Assembly (NCBI GenBank): GCA_017590115.1
Contig: JAGGNK010003224.1
Span: forward strand, 982,913 to 1,046,912
Origin: Montifringilla adamsi
Taxonomy: Eukaryota; Chordata; Aves; Passeriformes; Passeridae
Direction: 5' to 3'
DNA length: 64,000 bases
Below, piece by piece: positions 11,201 through 23,326 of the stretch. Position 1 is the first letter of the stretch. Every line of letters begins with the position of its first letter. Position numbers and translations under genes: made by a program. Under the pieces are notes generated by a model. That model was not told the origin of the DNA. It made no database searches and was given only the letters and a program-made list of their open reading frames with translations.

Positions 11201-14200
11201 TAAAGGACTTAAAAGTTTTTTTCCGGGATTTGTTCCAACTGTCCCTAGTAAATATGAACTAGCTTTGCTATTGGCTTTGATATCTTGCTGGGACTCATTG
11301 CATATATTATGCCAGATTTACTTTCAATTGCAATACTTCTCCAATAAGTATTTCCCAAAAGGCACTCTGTTTTGGTCAGATCAGCAAGGTGTGATCCTAC
11401 TCTGTATCTGAACATTATTTATAAATACACGCGTACAGGTTAGGATTTCTGGTTTCAGCTGTGACTGTCAGCTGTCCCATAAACTCTACAGCAATTGCAG
11501 TAGTGGCCCTGCTGGCAAAACAAAAAAGCTTTGTACTGAGTCTGCAAAGCCTCAGCACTGGGGCTTGTAATGCTTGTTTCACATGAACTTCCCTTGGCCT
11601 GCCTGGAGCCGTGTTCATTCTTGTTTTAGCTATAACAGCAACTTTTCTAATGCCTATATCTAAATTCTTTTACTTTTCTTCATATGGTGTAGCCATGTAT
11701 TATATGGCTAGTATAAAACAATATAGTCTTCACAGAATAAGAGATTTATGAGGCCGGTATAAAGATAAACTATGGACAAACAGGGGTCGTGATATCATGG
11801 GTGAGTCCTTGAGAAGAGGGATCAGAGGACATGGTACACAGGAAGGATCACCAGCTGGCACTGGAGACCTCTTGACTATCACATCTTACCAGTGCTCAGG
11901 AGAGGGCCAGGAGAAGGAGAAGAAAGAGTGAATATGAGCAGCCACATGAAAGCCACCATACATAGGGTAATGGAAGAAACATGAACTCACAAAACAATGA
12001 GGAGAAAGCAAATTGTAAAAAATATATGAGCAAAATTAATAGTTGCCTAAGGTGGGTCATCTAGCAAGGGACAGGAGACCATCAATACCAACAGCACATG
12101 GCAAAGGACACAGGATGGTGATGACCACCTGTACACGTCATTACTACCACCAAATGGTTGCTGTCAACATTAGGACTCTACGGGGCAATGAAATGATTTG
12201 GATAAGATGAAAAAAAGGCATAGACATGAATTTTATATTAATGTGTATGAATTTTAATTATGTATATGAATTTGAATTTCATTATTTTGGAACATGTTTT
12301 CAGTTACAGTGTTTAATTTATTTTTTCAATAAAATAATCTCTAATAATATCTTACTGATTACATTTTTAAGATTCCATTTATACTAACATAAATTCATAG
12401 CTTTCTGTATTCGGTGTGTTTTCTGTTTGTCCTTAATAATCCCACAATCTGACTTATAAAACAGGCTGGAAGAATTGATATGTGATTAGACGTGACATTG
12501 CATACTGAGCTGTCAAAATCTGAACAGGTTAACTTGGATGTTCTTGAGTAGTCAAATGGAAAATTAGGGTACATCCTAAGTGTATTGAATTGTGACTGGC
12601 CACCACGGGTACAGATCTGACCTTTGCAAAGCAGGAGTTCATTCTTGGTTCAGTTAACCAAGTTAGAACTTCAGTGGGTGTGTTGGCAGATTTGATTTTC
12701 ATGGTAATTAAATTTTGAGTACTGTAAAATACTAAGCTGTTGTTTGTAGCGCATGAAAACCTTGACAGCTTTCTAAAATCATTTTGCTGTTTCAATAAAG
12801 GTAGTCACTTTATGGATAATAAGCTTCCTCATTTGGGGGTTTAGGATCTAAAGTCAGAAAAATTAATTCTGGAAAACAAGACTGCAACACAAACATCAGT
12901 GAAGCTGGGTACCTTCCAAGTGGCGGCATCATAAATTTAGTGTGTTGGTTGGTAGAGAAGGCAGAAATTCCTTGATGCTGGGGATGTGAGTCTGATGCAC
13001 AGATGGAGGGTCTGAAAAACCTGCGGCACCACAATGATTCTGAAGCTATAAAATCTTCCTAGGAATTCATACAGACTGAGAGTGATGTACCCACATGGCA
13101 TGGGGATGGTGATAGCCTGGATGAGAGCTCATGTTGTTCAGAGCACAGTCCTTCCTCAGGAAGGATCAGGAGCAGACAGAGACACCGGCTTGGAATTGAC
13201 CAGACAAGTTTAGTGCAGACAGGAGGTATGGTAAAATGACTGGGAAACATCTTGAATTAGTGGATTAAGTTTTATATGGATTATTCAGAGAAAAATATGC
13301 ACTTTTTTTGGTACCAGTGCGGTTTTCTTGGTCATGTTTTTGGTTGGATTTTGGGTCTTTAAAAAAAAATAGATGTTCCATACAGTATTTCCTCTGCAGC
13401 TCCTTTGTTCAATATAAGCTTAATATGGTACATAAATTTCCTAATATTTTGGGAATTTACTGAGAAAAATGAAATTCTGAGTTAAATTCTTATTCAACAT
13501 GAATGTAGTATTTATTTTTCAATTTCATTTATTGATTAAAAAGGTATTATTTTGTGTTTCTCTGGCTGCTTATCCATTTTGTTCCTTTAACTACATGATT
13601 CAACTACTTTTATTTTAGAATAATTTTTATTTAATTCTTTTTCTTTGCATAGCATAATGTGTGCATTATTAAAACTGTTGAATAGTCAAGACTGAACTCA
13701 TTCTCCTTATTGCACAATAATCTATTAATAACTCCACTAGAAAGAGAAAGTGAATCTCAAGTGAACCTACTCCTTTTACTCATGTGTTAAATAAGATCTT
13801 GCTGAAGCCTCAAAATCATGTCCATCAAGCTAACTAGAAACAGCTGAAGTGTGTGACGACCAAAAATGAAGATTCATATCAAAAGAGTAGATGAACACAA
13901 GTTTCATAGAATATCAATAAAATTAAAATTTATTCTCATTTTTAAAGATATGTAAGTCTCCTTATAAGAAAAACAAGATTAAGCAATAGTAACAATTGTA
14001 TGCCCAGCTCCTGATGGATTTTTGGTCATGATGGGAGTCTGGGGGCCAGATTTAGTAAGAGATTTAAAGTACCTAAGGAGCAATTAGGTAATGAGATTTT
14101 TCAAAGGTGCCCCAGTGCCAACGAATGCAAAGAGTAAAATTACTGGTACATTAGTGATTAAGGTCTGCACCACTTGTGTTCCATATTTTTCAGCCATTAG

Positions 14201-14820
14201 ACAACTCTTAGGAGCTTAAGTCTCTCAGCTTGTTCATCAGTAAAGCACCTTGTGTGGATAAATACCTCCTCACAAATAATTAAATATCACTTTGACTGGG
14301 GAGAGGGACTATGGATATATTCCTAAGACAACACAGTTCTCTTGCAGTAGGCAGGGACATTGTTTTCTCTCTGCTGGAGTCAATGTCTTCATGAGTGTTA
14401 ATGTGAGTAACTCTATGTGCAGGTAACCCACACATGTACAGAAGAATTTTTATGGATCAGGCTCTGAGAGGCTCTGCCACTGTTCCCAGTAGTTCAGGTG
14501 GTTGGAATTACCATTAGAAAAGAACAAATCACAGTTAGGGTGTGCATGCTGACACTTTTCAGTTAGAGGTTGAATTTAACGTTTTATTTTGGCAAACCAC
14601 AAGATGAATTTCTATCAGTAGGATCAAAGGAAATTGGAGAGACATTTAATCCATACAGAAAATTTATTGCAATATATATAGTCAAGCTTAGCTGAGACCT
14701 ATTGTACTGACTTTTTTTGATCACAATTCAGTTTTCATGGCACTAGAGACAACAAGTGGTGTACACCTGTCTCAAAGGGGAAAAATATCTTTGCTCAAGG
14801 CCTATCTTCTTATCAATATC
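5256..14820. other. Long unique AT-rich stretch; nothing firm
   Basis: About 9.5 kb without a recognisable repeat family, RNA gene or supported gene. One short tandem repeat lies in it: a 13-bp unit beginning cctgtgcagag, repeated 2.4 times at 5839-5869. Weak candidate exons on the minus strand are discussed under findings and rejections (7435-7476, 10634-10683). Parts such as 6030-6200 and 10240-10960 have the even, repeat-free texture typical of conserved non-coding sequence, but that cannot be tested without alignment. Confidence 0.4.
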
Positions 14821-14844
14821 TTCTCCCAAGTAACAAGTTGCTTC

Positions 14845-15088
14845 AATTGCACCACAGAAGGTTTATATTAGATATTAGGAAAAATGCTTTCACAGAAAGG
14901 GTTTTCAGGCACTGGAGAAGCCTGCCCAGGAAAGTGATTGTGTTACCATTGGGGAGCTGCTTAGAAAGCATGCAGATATGACACTGGTTTAATGGTTTAA
15001 TGGTGGACTTGGCAGAGTTAAGGGTTGGACTTGGTGATCTCAAAGGCTTTTTCCAATCTAAATGATTCTATGATTTATGATTCTGTGA
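14845..15088 (+). mobile_element. CR1 retrotransposon 3' end
   Basis: The sequence follows the 3' part of the avian CR1 consensus in order. It has a 'gatattaggaaaaa' block near 14871, 'ctgcccaggaaagtga' near 14922, 'ggttggacttggtgatctcaaagg' around 15023-15046, and the terminal attctatgatttatgattctgtg microsatellite at about 15066-15088. CR1 elements lack poly(A) tails and end in such short repeats. The copy is severely 5' truncated, as most CR1 insertions are. It is moderately diverged and carries no intact coding region. Confidence 0.88.
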
Positions 15089-15091
15089 AGC

Positions 15092-16618
15092 TACTCATGG
15101 AACTTTATAGTTAACATGCAAGCACCGTGCTATCAGTTTTCTACCTAATTTTTAACTTGGAAAAATAAAATGGAAACACAAGGCACATGTTGAATGTGTT
15201 TAGATATTTTGGCTTCAAATTAGAAGAATTTTTTCCATCACTGCTATTGTCAGGGGCTTTATTTTTGCCATTCTACAAGTGAAATGCCTTTTGGCATTAA
15301 GGTGCATCTAAACATCCAAGCCAAATGTAGAAGAACATGGTGAAATCCAAATTCTGCACGCTCCAAAGTAAACTGGTTGAAGGCTCAGAAAATATACACC
15401 TGCTGAAAGCAGAACCAGGTTACTGAGCTCAGAAAATTATGTCATCCCATTTCCAATACCTTTATCCATTTACTCCTTTAGTTTCCATTACTGATCCTGT
15501 CATACAGAGAAATGATTAAACCTACTTTCAGTGTTCTTTGATCTCATTGAGATACTCTCAGAAATATTCAGTATAATTTAATAATAGCTTCCTTAATTTA
15601 ATTTCTTCAAACATACACAAAATTTCATACCTACAAAGTAAGAGCAATGTCAAGTTTTGGACTTGACTTGAATATCAGGCTAAATGACATGGATTCTAAT
15701 CCTTAGTAGGTGGCAAGGAAAGTTTTGCTTGCAACAATTTCTGAAGATTAATACTGACTTTATGCAGGCAGCAGCTTTTCCTTCTGAAGGAGGGATAAGT
15801 GCACATAAGTTTCTTGGATTTTTTGCTAGTTTGAAGAAGATCTATTTATATACTAGGCTTTTCAATTCAGTAACTTTACTGAAATTGTGAAGAAACCAGT
15901 TTGAAAAGGCAATATTACTATTGCACTATTACTAGTGCACTGTGTACTTTGAATAAAGTAGAATGATTTGACTTTGAGGGAACACTTGCATTTTGAAGGT
16001 TAAATAGTAGAGAAAAGAAATCTCACCATGTGCAGCAATGTACCCATTTGTCAGGTTTGAGCTGTTTAGAGTAGTTAGGAAGAGAAAAGTAACTGATAAA
16101 CCATTATGAGGCAATTCCACTTAATTTGTGTCCAAGGAAGTGCAAATGAAATAAGAAATCACTGGCACTCACCACATTAAAAATCTGATTTTAACTTCTA
16201 CAAAAGCAAAAGGGTGATTAATGCCACTAGGTTGTAGATTTTTCTAGGGGGGTGGGGAAGGAGGGAAAATGTAAGTTATTGCAACACACTTAAGGTACTT
16301 ACAGTACAAATAAGTTGGTAATGACAAGTAGTGACAATGTTTTGGAGAATCTGGACATATTCCTTTTTCACACTTCATTATTTATAACTGTCATTTTGCA
16401 CAATCCTAAACTTCAAGCCAAAAAAAGTATGGATTTAGAACTATCATTGTGAGACAGAAGAGTAATTCATTAAAATGGGCTTGCTGTGATATGAGAAGCA
16501 TGGAGTCAGAGGAAGGAAAATGAAAGATTTTTAGGCAAGATACTCCTTGAAAAACAGTTGTTAGTGTCATAGCCTCCTTCCATTAAAAAGAAATCAACTA
16601 GATTTTTTCTTAAAAATT
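15092..16618. other. Unique sequence, no gene seen
   Basis: AT-rich, without a recognised repeat family. A 35-bp minus-strand segment at about 16026-16060 is flanked by good splice consensus sequences, but it is too short to separate from chance. Confidence 0.4.
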
Positions 16619-16620
16619 AA

Positions 16621-16756
16621 GATTGTTGTGGATTTGGTTTTGCAGAGGTTCTATCACAAATCACAATACCTAGTATTGAAATGAGGTAGATTGTTGTGGA
16701 TTTGGTTTTGCAGAGGTTCTATCACAAATCACAATACCTAGTATTGAAATGAGGTA
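16621..16756 (+). repeat. Exact 68-bp tandem duplication
   Basis: Bases 16621-16688 and 16689-16756 are identical over all 68 positions, each beginning gattgttgtgg and ending gaaatgaggta. The unit is ordinary mixed sequence, not a microsatellite. Complete identity suggests a recent duplication, or an assembly error that counted a segment twice. Confidence 0.97.
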
Positions 16757-17156
16757 ACAGACTCCCAAAATAGGATATTAGTTTTTCAAGTATTTCAACA
16801 GCTATCTTGCTTCCAACCTGTAATGTGGAGACTGAGCATTTCTGTACCTTTTAAAAGCATTCTGAATACCATCTAAGAAGATAAACAAATCTTAAAGTCA
16901 CCAAGAAGCTTATTTTGTGTAATCTTGGTAAAGTCAGCCAGAAACTTTTAATGCATGCCTCTTAACTGAATTATCTGCAGGAAGATGTTTACTTAACAGA
17001 TAGACCTAATGGGCAGAAGGCAAGCTTAGCAAAAGTGGAGTTTTAAATGTGCATTTAGAAATATCCTTACGTGTCTTAAGTTAGGCATCTGAAGTGCACC
17101 TCTACCTGGAAATACCATAGTAGAAATTAATTTGTGAACAATTTCAGTGTCAATCA

Positions 17157-17172
17157 AAAAAAAAAAAAAAAA
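17157..17172. repeat. A16 homopolymer
   Basis: Uninterrupted run of about 16 A just upstream of the old CR1 piece. Nothing else supports a retrocopy tail here. Confidence 0.9.
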
Positions 17173-17179
17173 GTTGTCT

Positions 17180-17450
17180 GAAAGGAAGCTCTAACTCCTT
17201 CTCAGAGTGGAGATAATTCCAAAATTAGAGATGTTTGTTCATGGCCTTGTTCAGCTTAGTTTTGAAACTTTCTAATGGTGGAGATTCCAATCTCTGTGAG
17301 AAACTTTTTTTGTTGCTTAATGAGACTGACATTTTTACCTTGCTTGCGACCTTTGGCTGCTGCTTGCCCTATTGCTCTGCACTCTGGAGACAAGTTTGCC
17401 TCTGCTTTTGCAGTAATTTCCCACCAGAACATGGAAAGCTGCATTGAGAT
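17180..17450 (-). mobile_element. Old CR1 3' region
   Basis: Read on the plus strand, this follows the reverse complement of the CR1 3' region. It has 'ttgttcagcttagttttgaaactttc..tggtggagattcc' at 17245-17288, then a block in the position of the family's 'ctgtgagaaact..ttgcttaatgagact' at 17295-17330, and 'gctgcttgccctattg' at about 17359-17374. The order of blocks is right but divergence is high, so this is an old insertion. There is no coding potential. The short open frames of both strands over 17235-17556 are side effects of this remnant. Confidence 0.65.
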
Positions 17451-17799
17451 TTCCTCTCTTCCCCCTGCATCTTCTTACAAATTACCAGCTGACCTCACTT
17501 TCAAAGCGCAACCACAAAAGTGGATAACCTCTGCCACCACAAGGGTACTTTGCTGACACGTGGCACAACAGGCACTGGAGATGGTAATTTAGCACTCTGA
17601 AAGGATTACAGGATTCAAGCAGACTTGAATTTAAGAATTGACCTGAATTAATAGCAATGGCATAAATTTAAAATCTTCTAGGATTCAGTTGGAAAAGAAC
17701 AGAATAAATTTTTTTCCTGCAACTTTTCCACAGAATTTTCCTATCCAGAGTTCTACTCATGTGGTCACAGGGAGTATCTCCATTATTTCTCATGGAATT

Positions 17800-18130
17800 A
17801 AAAGTTAAGGATTCAAAGGATGCTCCTCACATCATCAAGTCAAATCCTCTTTCAGGGTTATAATCCCAGAAACACATTTAGTAGGGCTTCTTGTAAAATC
17901 TAGCTCAGGCTTATGCTTCCGGTGCTTGCACTAAGAAGTGGTTCCACTACACTGATGGTTAGAAAAACTATTCTAATTCTCAGACTAGATGTATTCAGCT
18001 CAAGTTTATAACCATTCGTAACTGTGCCAGTGTTGCCTTTTAACTGTAATATCTCTTTATCCTCCCCAGTAATAACAGTCCTGGTGTATTTATAGATACA
18101 TCCCTTCTTAGCCTTTCATTTCCTCGTTTC
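17800..18130 (-). mobile_element. Old CR1 (turtle/crocodile-like subfamily) 3' region
   Basis: The plus strand here resembles the reverse complement of ancient sauropsid CR1 copies. Landmarks are 'tagatgtattcagctcaagtttataacca' at 17987-18014, 'ctttatcctccccagtaataa' near 18055-18075, and 'tgtatttatagatacatcccttcttagcctttc' near 18085-18117, where the family reads towards the conserved Arg-rich end of ORF2. It is adjacent to the minus-strand piece at 17180-17450 in the same orientation. The two may be fragments of one old insertion or two insertions in tandem. Confidence 0.6.
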
Positions 18131-18365
18131 AAAAACTGAAAATCACAGAGTGCAGCAAAGAATCTTTTCTAAAGTGTTGTAGAATTGTATTCACCTGTCT
18201 TATGACTCCATCTGTTTAATGGTTCCCCTAGTGTCTCTCACCACCTGCACTGCTTCCTTTTACTGCACTCATTAAACACCTGACCTTACTGCTTCTTCTT
18301 TTGCAATGCTGAGAGGTTTGATTTTGCCTCACATATATTCTGAAAAGGCTGTGACCACTGGACCT

Positions 18366-18764
18366 CTAAGACAGCAGTTTTGTTTCATCTTCTTTTTCTC
18401 TTGGAAACTTAATGTTACTCAAGTTTTGGGTGTTTTTTTTTCCCCTTGTCAGCTGCAAATAAAATAGATATATGTGATAGATGAACAAAAGAACAAAAAT
18501 GAGATGATCAAACCTGTTTCTATTGTTCCTGTGATGTAGGTAATAACTGTGAATCTTCTTGTCAGAGCTGTCATGAATTATTTGAGTGAAATTCTCAGGA
18601 ACATTTCTTGTACTGGAATTTGAGATTGAGAAGCAATTCCTTCCCCATAAAGTTATTGATCCTGTTTTTAAAAGCAGTTTTGAATGTTTTAAACACTGTG
18701 AACCATTTCTCTTAGTAGAAAAACCTGCAAGTGTGAGTCCCAGCATCACTAGAATAAATTTCAC
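18366..18764 (-). other. Longest open frame (132 codons), uncertain
   Basis: This is the longest uninterrupted open frame in the window. It begins with a hydrophobic stretch like a signal peptide (MKFILVMLGLTLAG), has Asn-X-Ser/Thr sites, and has a second hydrophobic stretch (LIFVLLFIYHIYLFYLQL) near residues 87-104. The rest is basic and AT-driven. I recognise no family. In 64 kb of about 60% AT sequence an open frame of this length is expected by chance. A tract of T/A-rich sequence naturally yields Phe, Leu, Ile and Tyr, so the hydrophobic segments are weak evidence. Most likely not a gene. Confidence 0.12.
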
Positions 18765-19099
18765 AATATGGTGAAAAATTTATGGAATGGTTGTGCAGAG
18801 ATGATCAACACTGGTTAGAGAAAATTAACAATGTCTCCACAGCAGGGTGGATGGAGAAATCCCACCATCAAAAGCTATGAGAGTAAGAGAATATGGACTA
18901 TGTTAGAGAGAAGTTTCTCTATGTTTCTCTATTAAGAGAAAAGGACTATGTTAGATATTCCTTACTAATTATTTAATATCAGTCTTTCAAATTAGTTGAA
19001 AAACTGTCCTGTATGAAAAACTGAGAAAAGTGATCAATTTCTAGGAAAACAGGGTTTGCATTAAGATACAAAAAGTGTGATTCTCCTGGTACTTTCTGC

Positions 19100-19118
19100 T
19101 TTTTTTTTTTTTTTTTTT
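19100..19118. repeat. T18 homopolymer
   Basis: Uninterrupted T run in otherwise unique sequence. Confidence 0.85.
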
Positions 19119-19119
19119 G

Positions 19120-22100
19120 CAATGCTGAAAGGATATCTACATTTTCCATTCCATGTAACATTAAAGAAAAATATATGTATAATAAGGGTGAAGACAGCAG
19201 TAAGCTTGATGGGAGAACACCATCATTACTGTATAAATGAATTTTATTAATACATTTTCAAGTGACTTATGTACCTCTTAATTTCAATATTTCTACTGGT
19301 ATCAGTAATAGGCATATAAAGCAACTTTCCCTTTAAATGGTGGCAAATTTTTGTCTTAATAGTAATAGACATCTGGTGAAATATTAGTATTAAGTGTAAA
19401 GGATTGGTTACTTAAAATGTGGCTTGTAGCTTTTAAAATATTAATTTGGGGAGGGGAATTTTTTCTGCATTTTTATGAAGTTTGGGTTTTCACAGTTTTA
19501 AAAGTGGATTTTATTTGTTTCTACTAAGCATTAGCAGGTAATTCAAGGACACATTAATCTCATCCTACAATGTGTAGTCATGCCTGTTAGCAAGACAAAA
19601 AAGGGTTGTGGGTGTTTTTTAATATGCAAATACCATGACTCCTCTGAAATTCATTTATAAATGAATATTTTTCGTTCAGAAAAAAATGGTTAAGGGTAAA
19701 ATATTAATATCAAGGACAAGGGATATCCTTACTTGACAAAGTCATGCACCCACTTGGAAATATAAATAGATCCAAATAGTCATCTATTGGATGTAGCCTT
19801 AGATCTACATCATGTTTGCCTACTTAGATATTCCATCTTGTGCATCTTGATGCACTTGCAGCAAACTGATATTGGATGTTGGCTGGATATGAAGAACAGG
19901 AGCAACATTTCATTTGAAAAGGAGACTGCATCTGTTTTGACCAGTTGAAATATTGGACATTTAAACATATATTTACATTTTCAAAGTCCTGCATGGAGTT
20001 TTACAAACAAATCTTCTCATCCTCCCATAAAAACAGAAGCTGGGGGTATATGTTTACCTAAGAAAATATCTAACCCCCAGAGAAGCACACCTCTCAGGCT
20101 GATAATGGGTTAAAAGCAAAAGTAACTAGCCTTTAGGATTATGGTTTTTAACAAAAAGAAAACACATGCAACTGATATATGATACCTGAGACATGGAGAT
20201 TTACTATTCTGAAGCCCATGCTATGCACCCCTGTTTTGCAATCATTTTGCCATAAATGTTAAGAGAGGGAAGACTAGGATTTTACTTTTTGTACAAGATA
20301 CAACAAAAGCAGTACACAAGCTCATACTATTCTGCCACAAGCCAGCTTGTTTGTCTCCAAATCTAAGCGCCAAAATATAGCCCTGCTAAGTTTTAGTCTG
20401 CAGAGGTAACAGACCTCCTTTGCCCTATCAAGTTTTCACTTTAAGTTTCCTTTCTGCTATTGAATCACACCTGCTTGTAGCAAGGAAACACATGGCCTGC
20501 TCAACAGCTCACTAAAATAAACTAACGAAAAGTGGTTTTTCTGAAGCAAAGCAAATGCAACCAGCTAAAACCACTGGAGGTACAAGAAGTGACTTTCAAT
20601 TGTGCTAATAATATTTATAGCTACCTTTTCCCAGATATTTGATTTAATCTGCACTGGCAGATCTTACACAAATAATAGTCCACTGATTCTTGCCCTAAAG
20701 TAGTGAAAATGGAGGTATGAGCATTAACCCATAAGTACTTAGATTCTTCCTTTGCATTTTCATTGTATTGCTTCAACTATTATACCACTATATTTTTATT
20801 TCTGAACATGAATATAAACACACTGCTACTCAACTCAAAATGCAAAGTTTTAAGATCAAAAATTATATACACAACTATTAGCACTGTAAAAATAAGACCT
20901 CTACTTTGGAAACATGGATTTCTTTCTTTTGAGAAAGAAGTTTTGTAGCAGTTGTGCTCCATATGTTAGTATCCTACCGAAATGCAACATGTCCTCTAGC
21001 TGAATATACTGGCCAGCAGGCTGCAGAGACATTGTGGCTTGCCTTGTTTTCCCTTTCTCTGTTCCTGTGCATTTTGAATTATCCTGCTTTGTCAGGAAAG
21101 CACAATTTTATGGGAAGCCAGTCACTTGGCTGCAGGGTACTCTTTCACCTGATCTGTGCCATGGTTTTAGCCACTCTCTGGTTGGTACAGGACTCTTCCT
21201 CTGCAGGTAATCATCCAACCCATTGTGTCATGGTGTAAGAAGGCAGGCAGCCACCTTCGTACCATTTTTCAAAGAAAACATATTGGCTCTGTGCTTCAGA
21301 AAGAATGGTTCAAAGTTACATCTTTACCATAAAACTATAGGCTGGGGATTCCCAAAAAGCACATCCTAATAGCTCTGGATCAAGCAACCCAGCTCCATGG
21401 AGATGGGATTTCAAAATAGAACCTTTCCTCCATGTTTCTTGTTCTTCACTACAGGGTCCATTCTTGCTGAATATCTCCTTTCTGAAGTGTCTGATGTTCC
21501 TGGACTGTGAGATGCATCCTAAGGCTGAACAGTGCAAAACTAAAAAAGGTGGGTTTACCTTTAAAAATTTCTCTTTAGGTTACAGAAACAATCTGCTACC
21601 TGTAGAAGGGTTTGGGGTAAAAGTGCAGGCATGAAAATATCGGTATGATGAGCATAGTGGTGGGGCACTAAGGGTGATGGAGAGGAAAACCTTTCTTTTA
21701 TTTATTATGATGAGTATGTTAGTTGCAAATGCAATTAATGCTGGATTAATCAGCTCATACTCTTAGAACAGTTTCATGTTGCTTTACATGGTGTTATCCA
21801 TGAAATATTCATCATTCCTGAAAAGTTGCAAGTAAGATTTCTCTTCACTTCCAATCCTCAGGCTGATTCTGAAGAATCTAAATTAATTTTCATATTAGCA
21901 CATATTTATAATAAAATTAATTTTAATAATAGTCTTTTAAAAATTCTTAATTTTATCTTAGTATATTATTGTTCCTTTTTTCCTAAAGTTCAGTCACAGA
22001 CTTAAATTTCCCATATTATCAGCCTATTTCTATCATATACAGAAAACATAGCAGAAGCCCTTGGGGCAAAATACCTAGGATGGAATAGTTCAGATATTTC

Positions 22101-23200
22101 AGGTTCAAATGGCAACAAATACTCTGATAGTTTAAGCAGTATTTTTTTTAAGATCTTTTTTATAAAGGAAGGAAATCATTCACTGATCATCATAGTATGT
22201 CTGGAGAAAAGGACATTGCAATTCATCTCAGACTGCCAAAAGCTGAAAGTATATTTTAGACAGTATAAAACAGTTGCACTTATGTCTACAGGGGGACAGA
22301 TAAGAAGTGATTTATAGAGATTGTGTTAGCTAATTTTTCAGGTCTGACCAAAATTAGTCCTGAACTTTAAGCTGTACACAATATTTTGTTCTGTCTACTA
22401 TGATTTTTCCACAGGTGCTCCACATATTCGTGGTTGATGCTAACCCATAAATTACAACACTGGTCAGTGCCAGTAAGATAGGCAGTCCTGGGTCTCCTGA
22501 GTCAGCAGTGGGAGACCATGGCTCAGGCTAGCATGCTTTATTCTTTTTCTTAGGAGAATGTGTTCTGAATAACTAAAGCCAAGAAATGTCAGGGTAAAAT
22601 GTGTAGGCCATAGAAAGACAGCCTTGCCATAGTGAAACTGATAAAGCAATGGTAATCTGTTTTCTAGGTTGTTTGCTACTTATTACTTAAGTTGTTTCAG
22701 ATGATCTAAAATATGCAGCTATTGGTGTGGGGGTGTATGTGGGGGAAGGTTTTTTGACCATAAATATTTGTGGCTCACAGCAGTCTAAGTGGCTTGCAAC
22801 TCAAAGACATGAAATTAATTTTTCAGCTTTCTGTGCCCAACCAACTGAGAAAATGATGCTCCAGAGCCCTTCAGTCTGAAAACCCTACATACAAGGAAGA
22901 GGAAATTAATTCCAGTCCAGAAAACCCCTGGTCTGACTGTTTTTTATTTCCTGCCAATAGTGTCTATCTCCTTAAAGAAAAACAAACAACACCCTTAGTA
23001 AACAATTACAATAACTTAGATAGACAGCAAAAATGTTTTAAAATGTACTGGATATGTGCACAAAAATACTTCTCTTAAATAAAGGATATAATTCTGCTAC
23101 TGTTATATAATTTATGTATTAATAATGGTAATGAAAAGAAGGAAGTAAGGGAAAGCGTATTGGAAGAAAGTCTAATATATGCATGTAGCTTTTCCTGGCA
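19120..23200. other. Unique sequence, no firm gene
   Basis: No repeat family recognised. It holds a perfect 18-bp palindrome at 19649-19666 (attcatttataaatgaat). A plus-strand segment at 21455-21548 lies between an acceptor-like tttcttgttcttcactacag and a donor-like gtgggt with one open frame, but the evidence is weak. Confidence 0.4.
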
Positions 23201-23207
23201 GACTTAC

Positions 23208-23326
23208 AAAGGGTTGTTCTGACTTTGCAATAGTTATATGCATAAGCTCTTCAGGGACCTTGATCCTGAATTGTTCCACACCGACATAAATATTATTACA
23301 GGCAGGAACTGTCACAGTGGAGCTGT
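23208..23326 (-). other. Candidate internal coding exon, minus strand
   Basis: On the minus strand this 119-bp segment follows a strong acceptor (pyrimidine tract ending ttttcttgtag, just above 23326). It ends at a consensus donor (ttt|gtaagt, below 23208). Only one frame is open. It takes one base from a previous exon, then reads 39 codons that begin SSTVTVPACNNIYVGV and end ITIAKSEQPF, finishing in phase 0. The amino-acid mix is balanced, not dominated by AT-codon residues as chance frames here usually are. I do not recognise the protein. A 49-bp candidate at 33628-33676 ends with one spare base, so the two would join in frame. This is the best exon candidate in the window, but a pseudo-exon remains possible. 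Confidence 0.4.

Noticed and set aside
16026..16060. 35-bp minus-strand segment with a very good acceptor and gtgaga donor
   Set aside because: Too short; two frames are open, so coding status cannot be judged.
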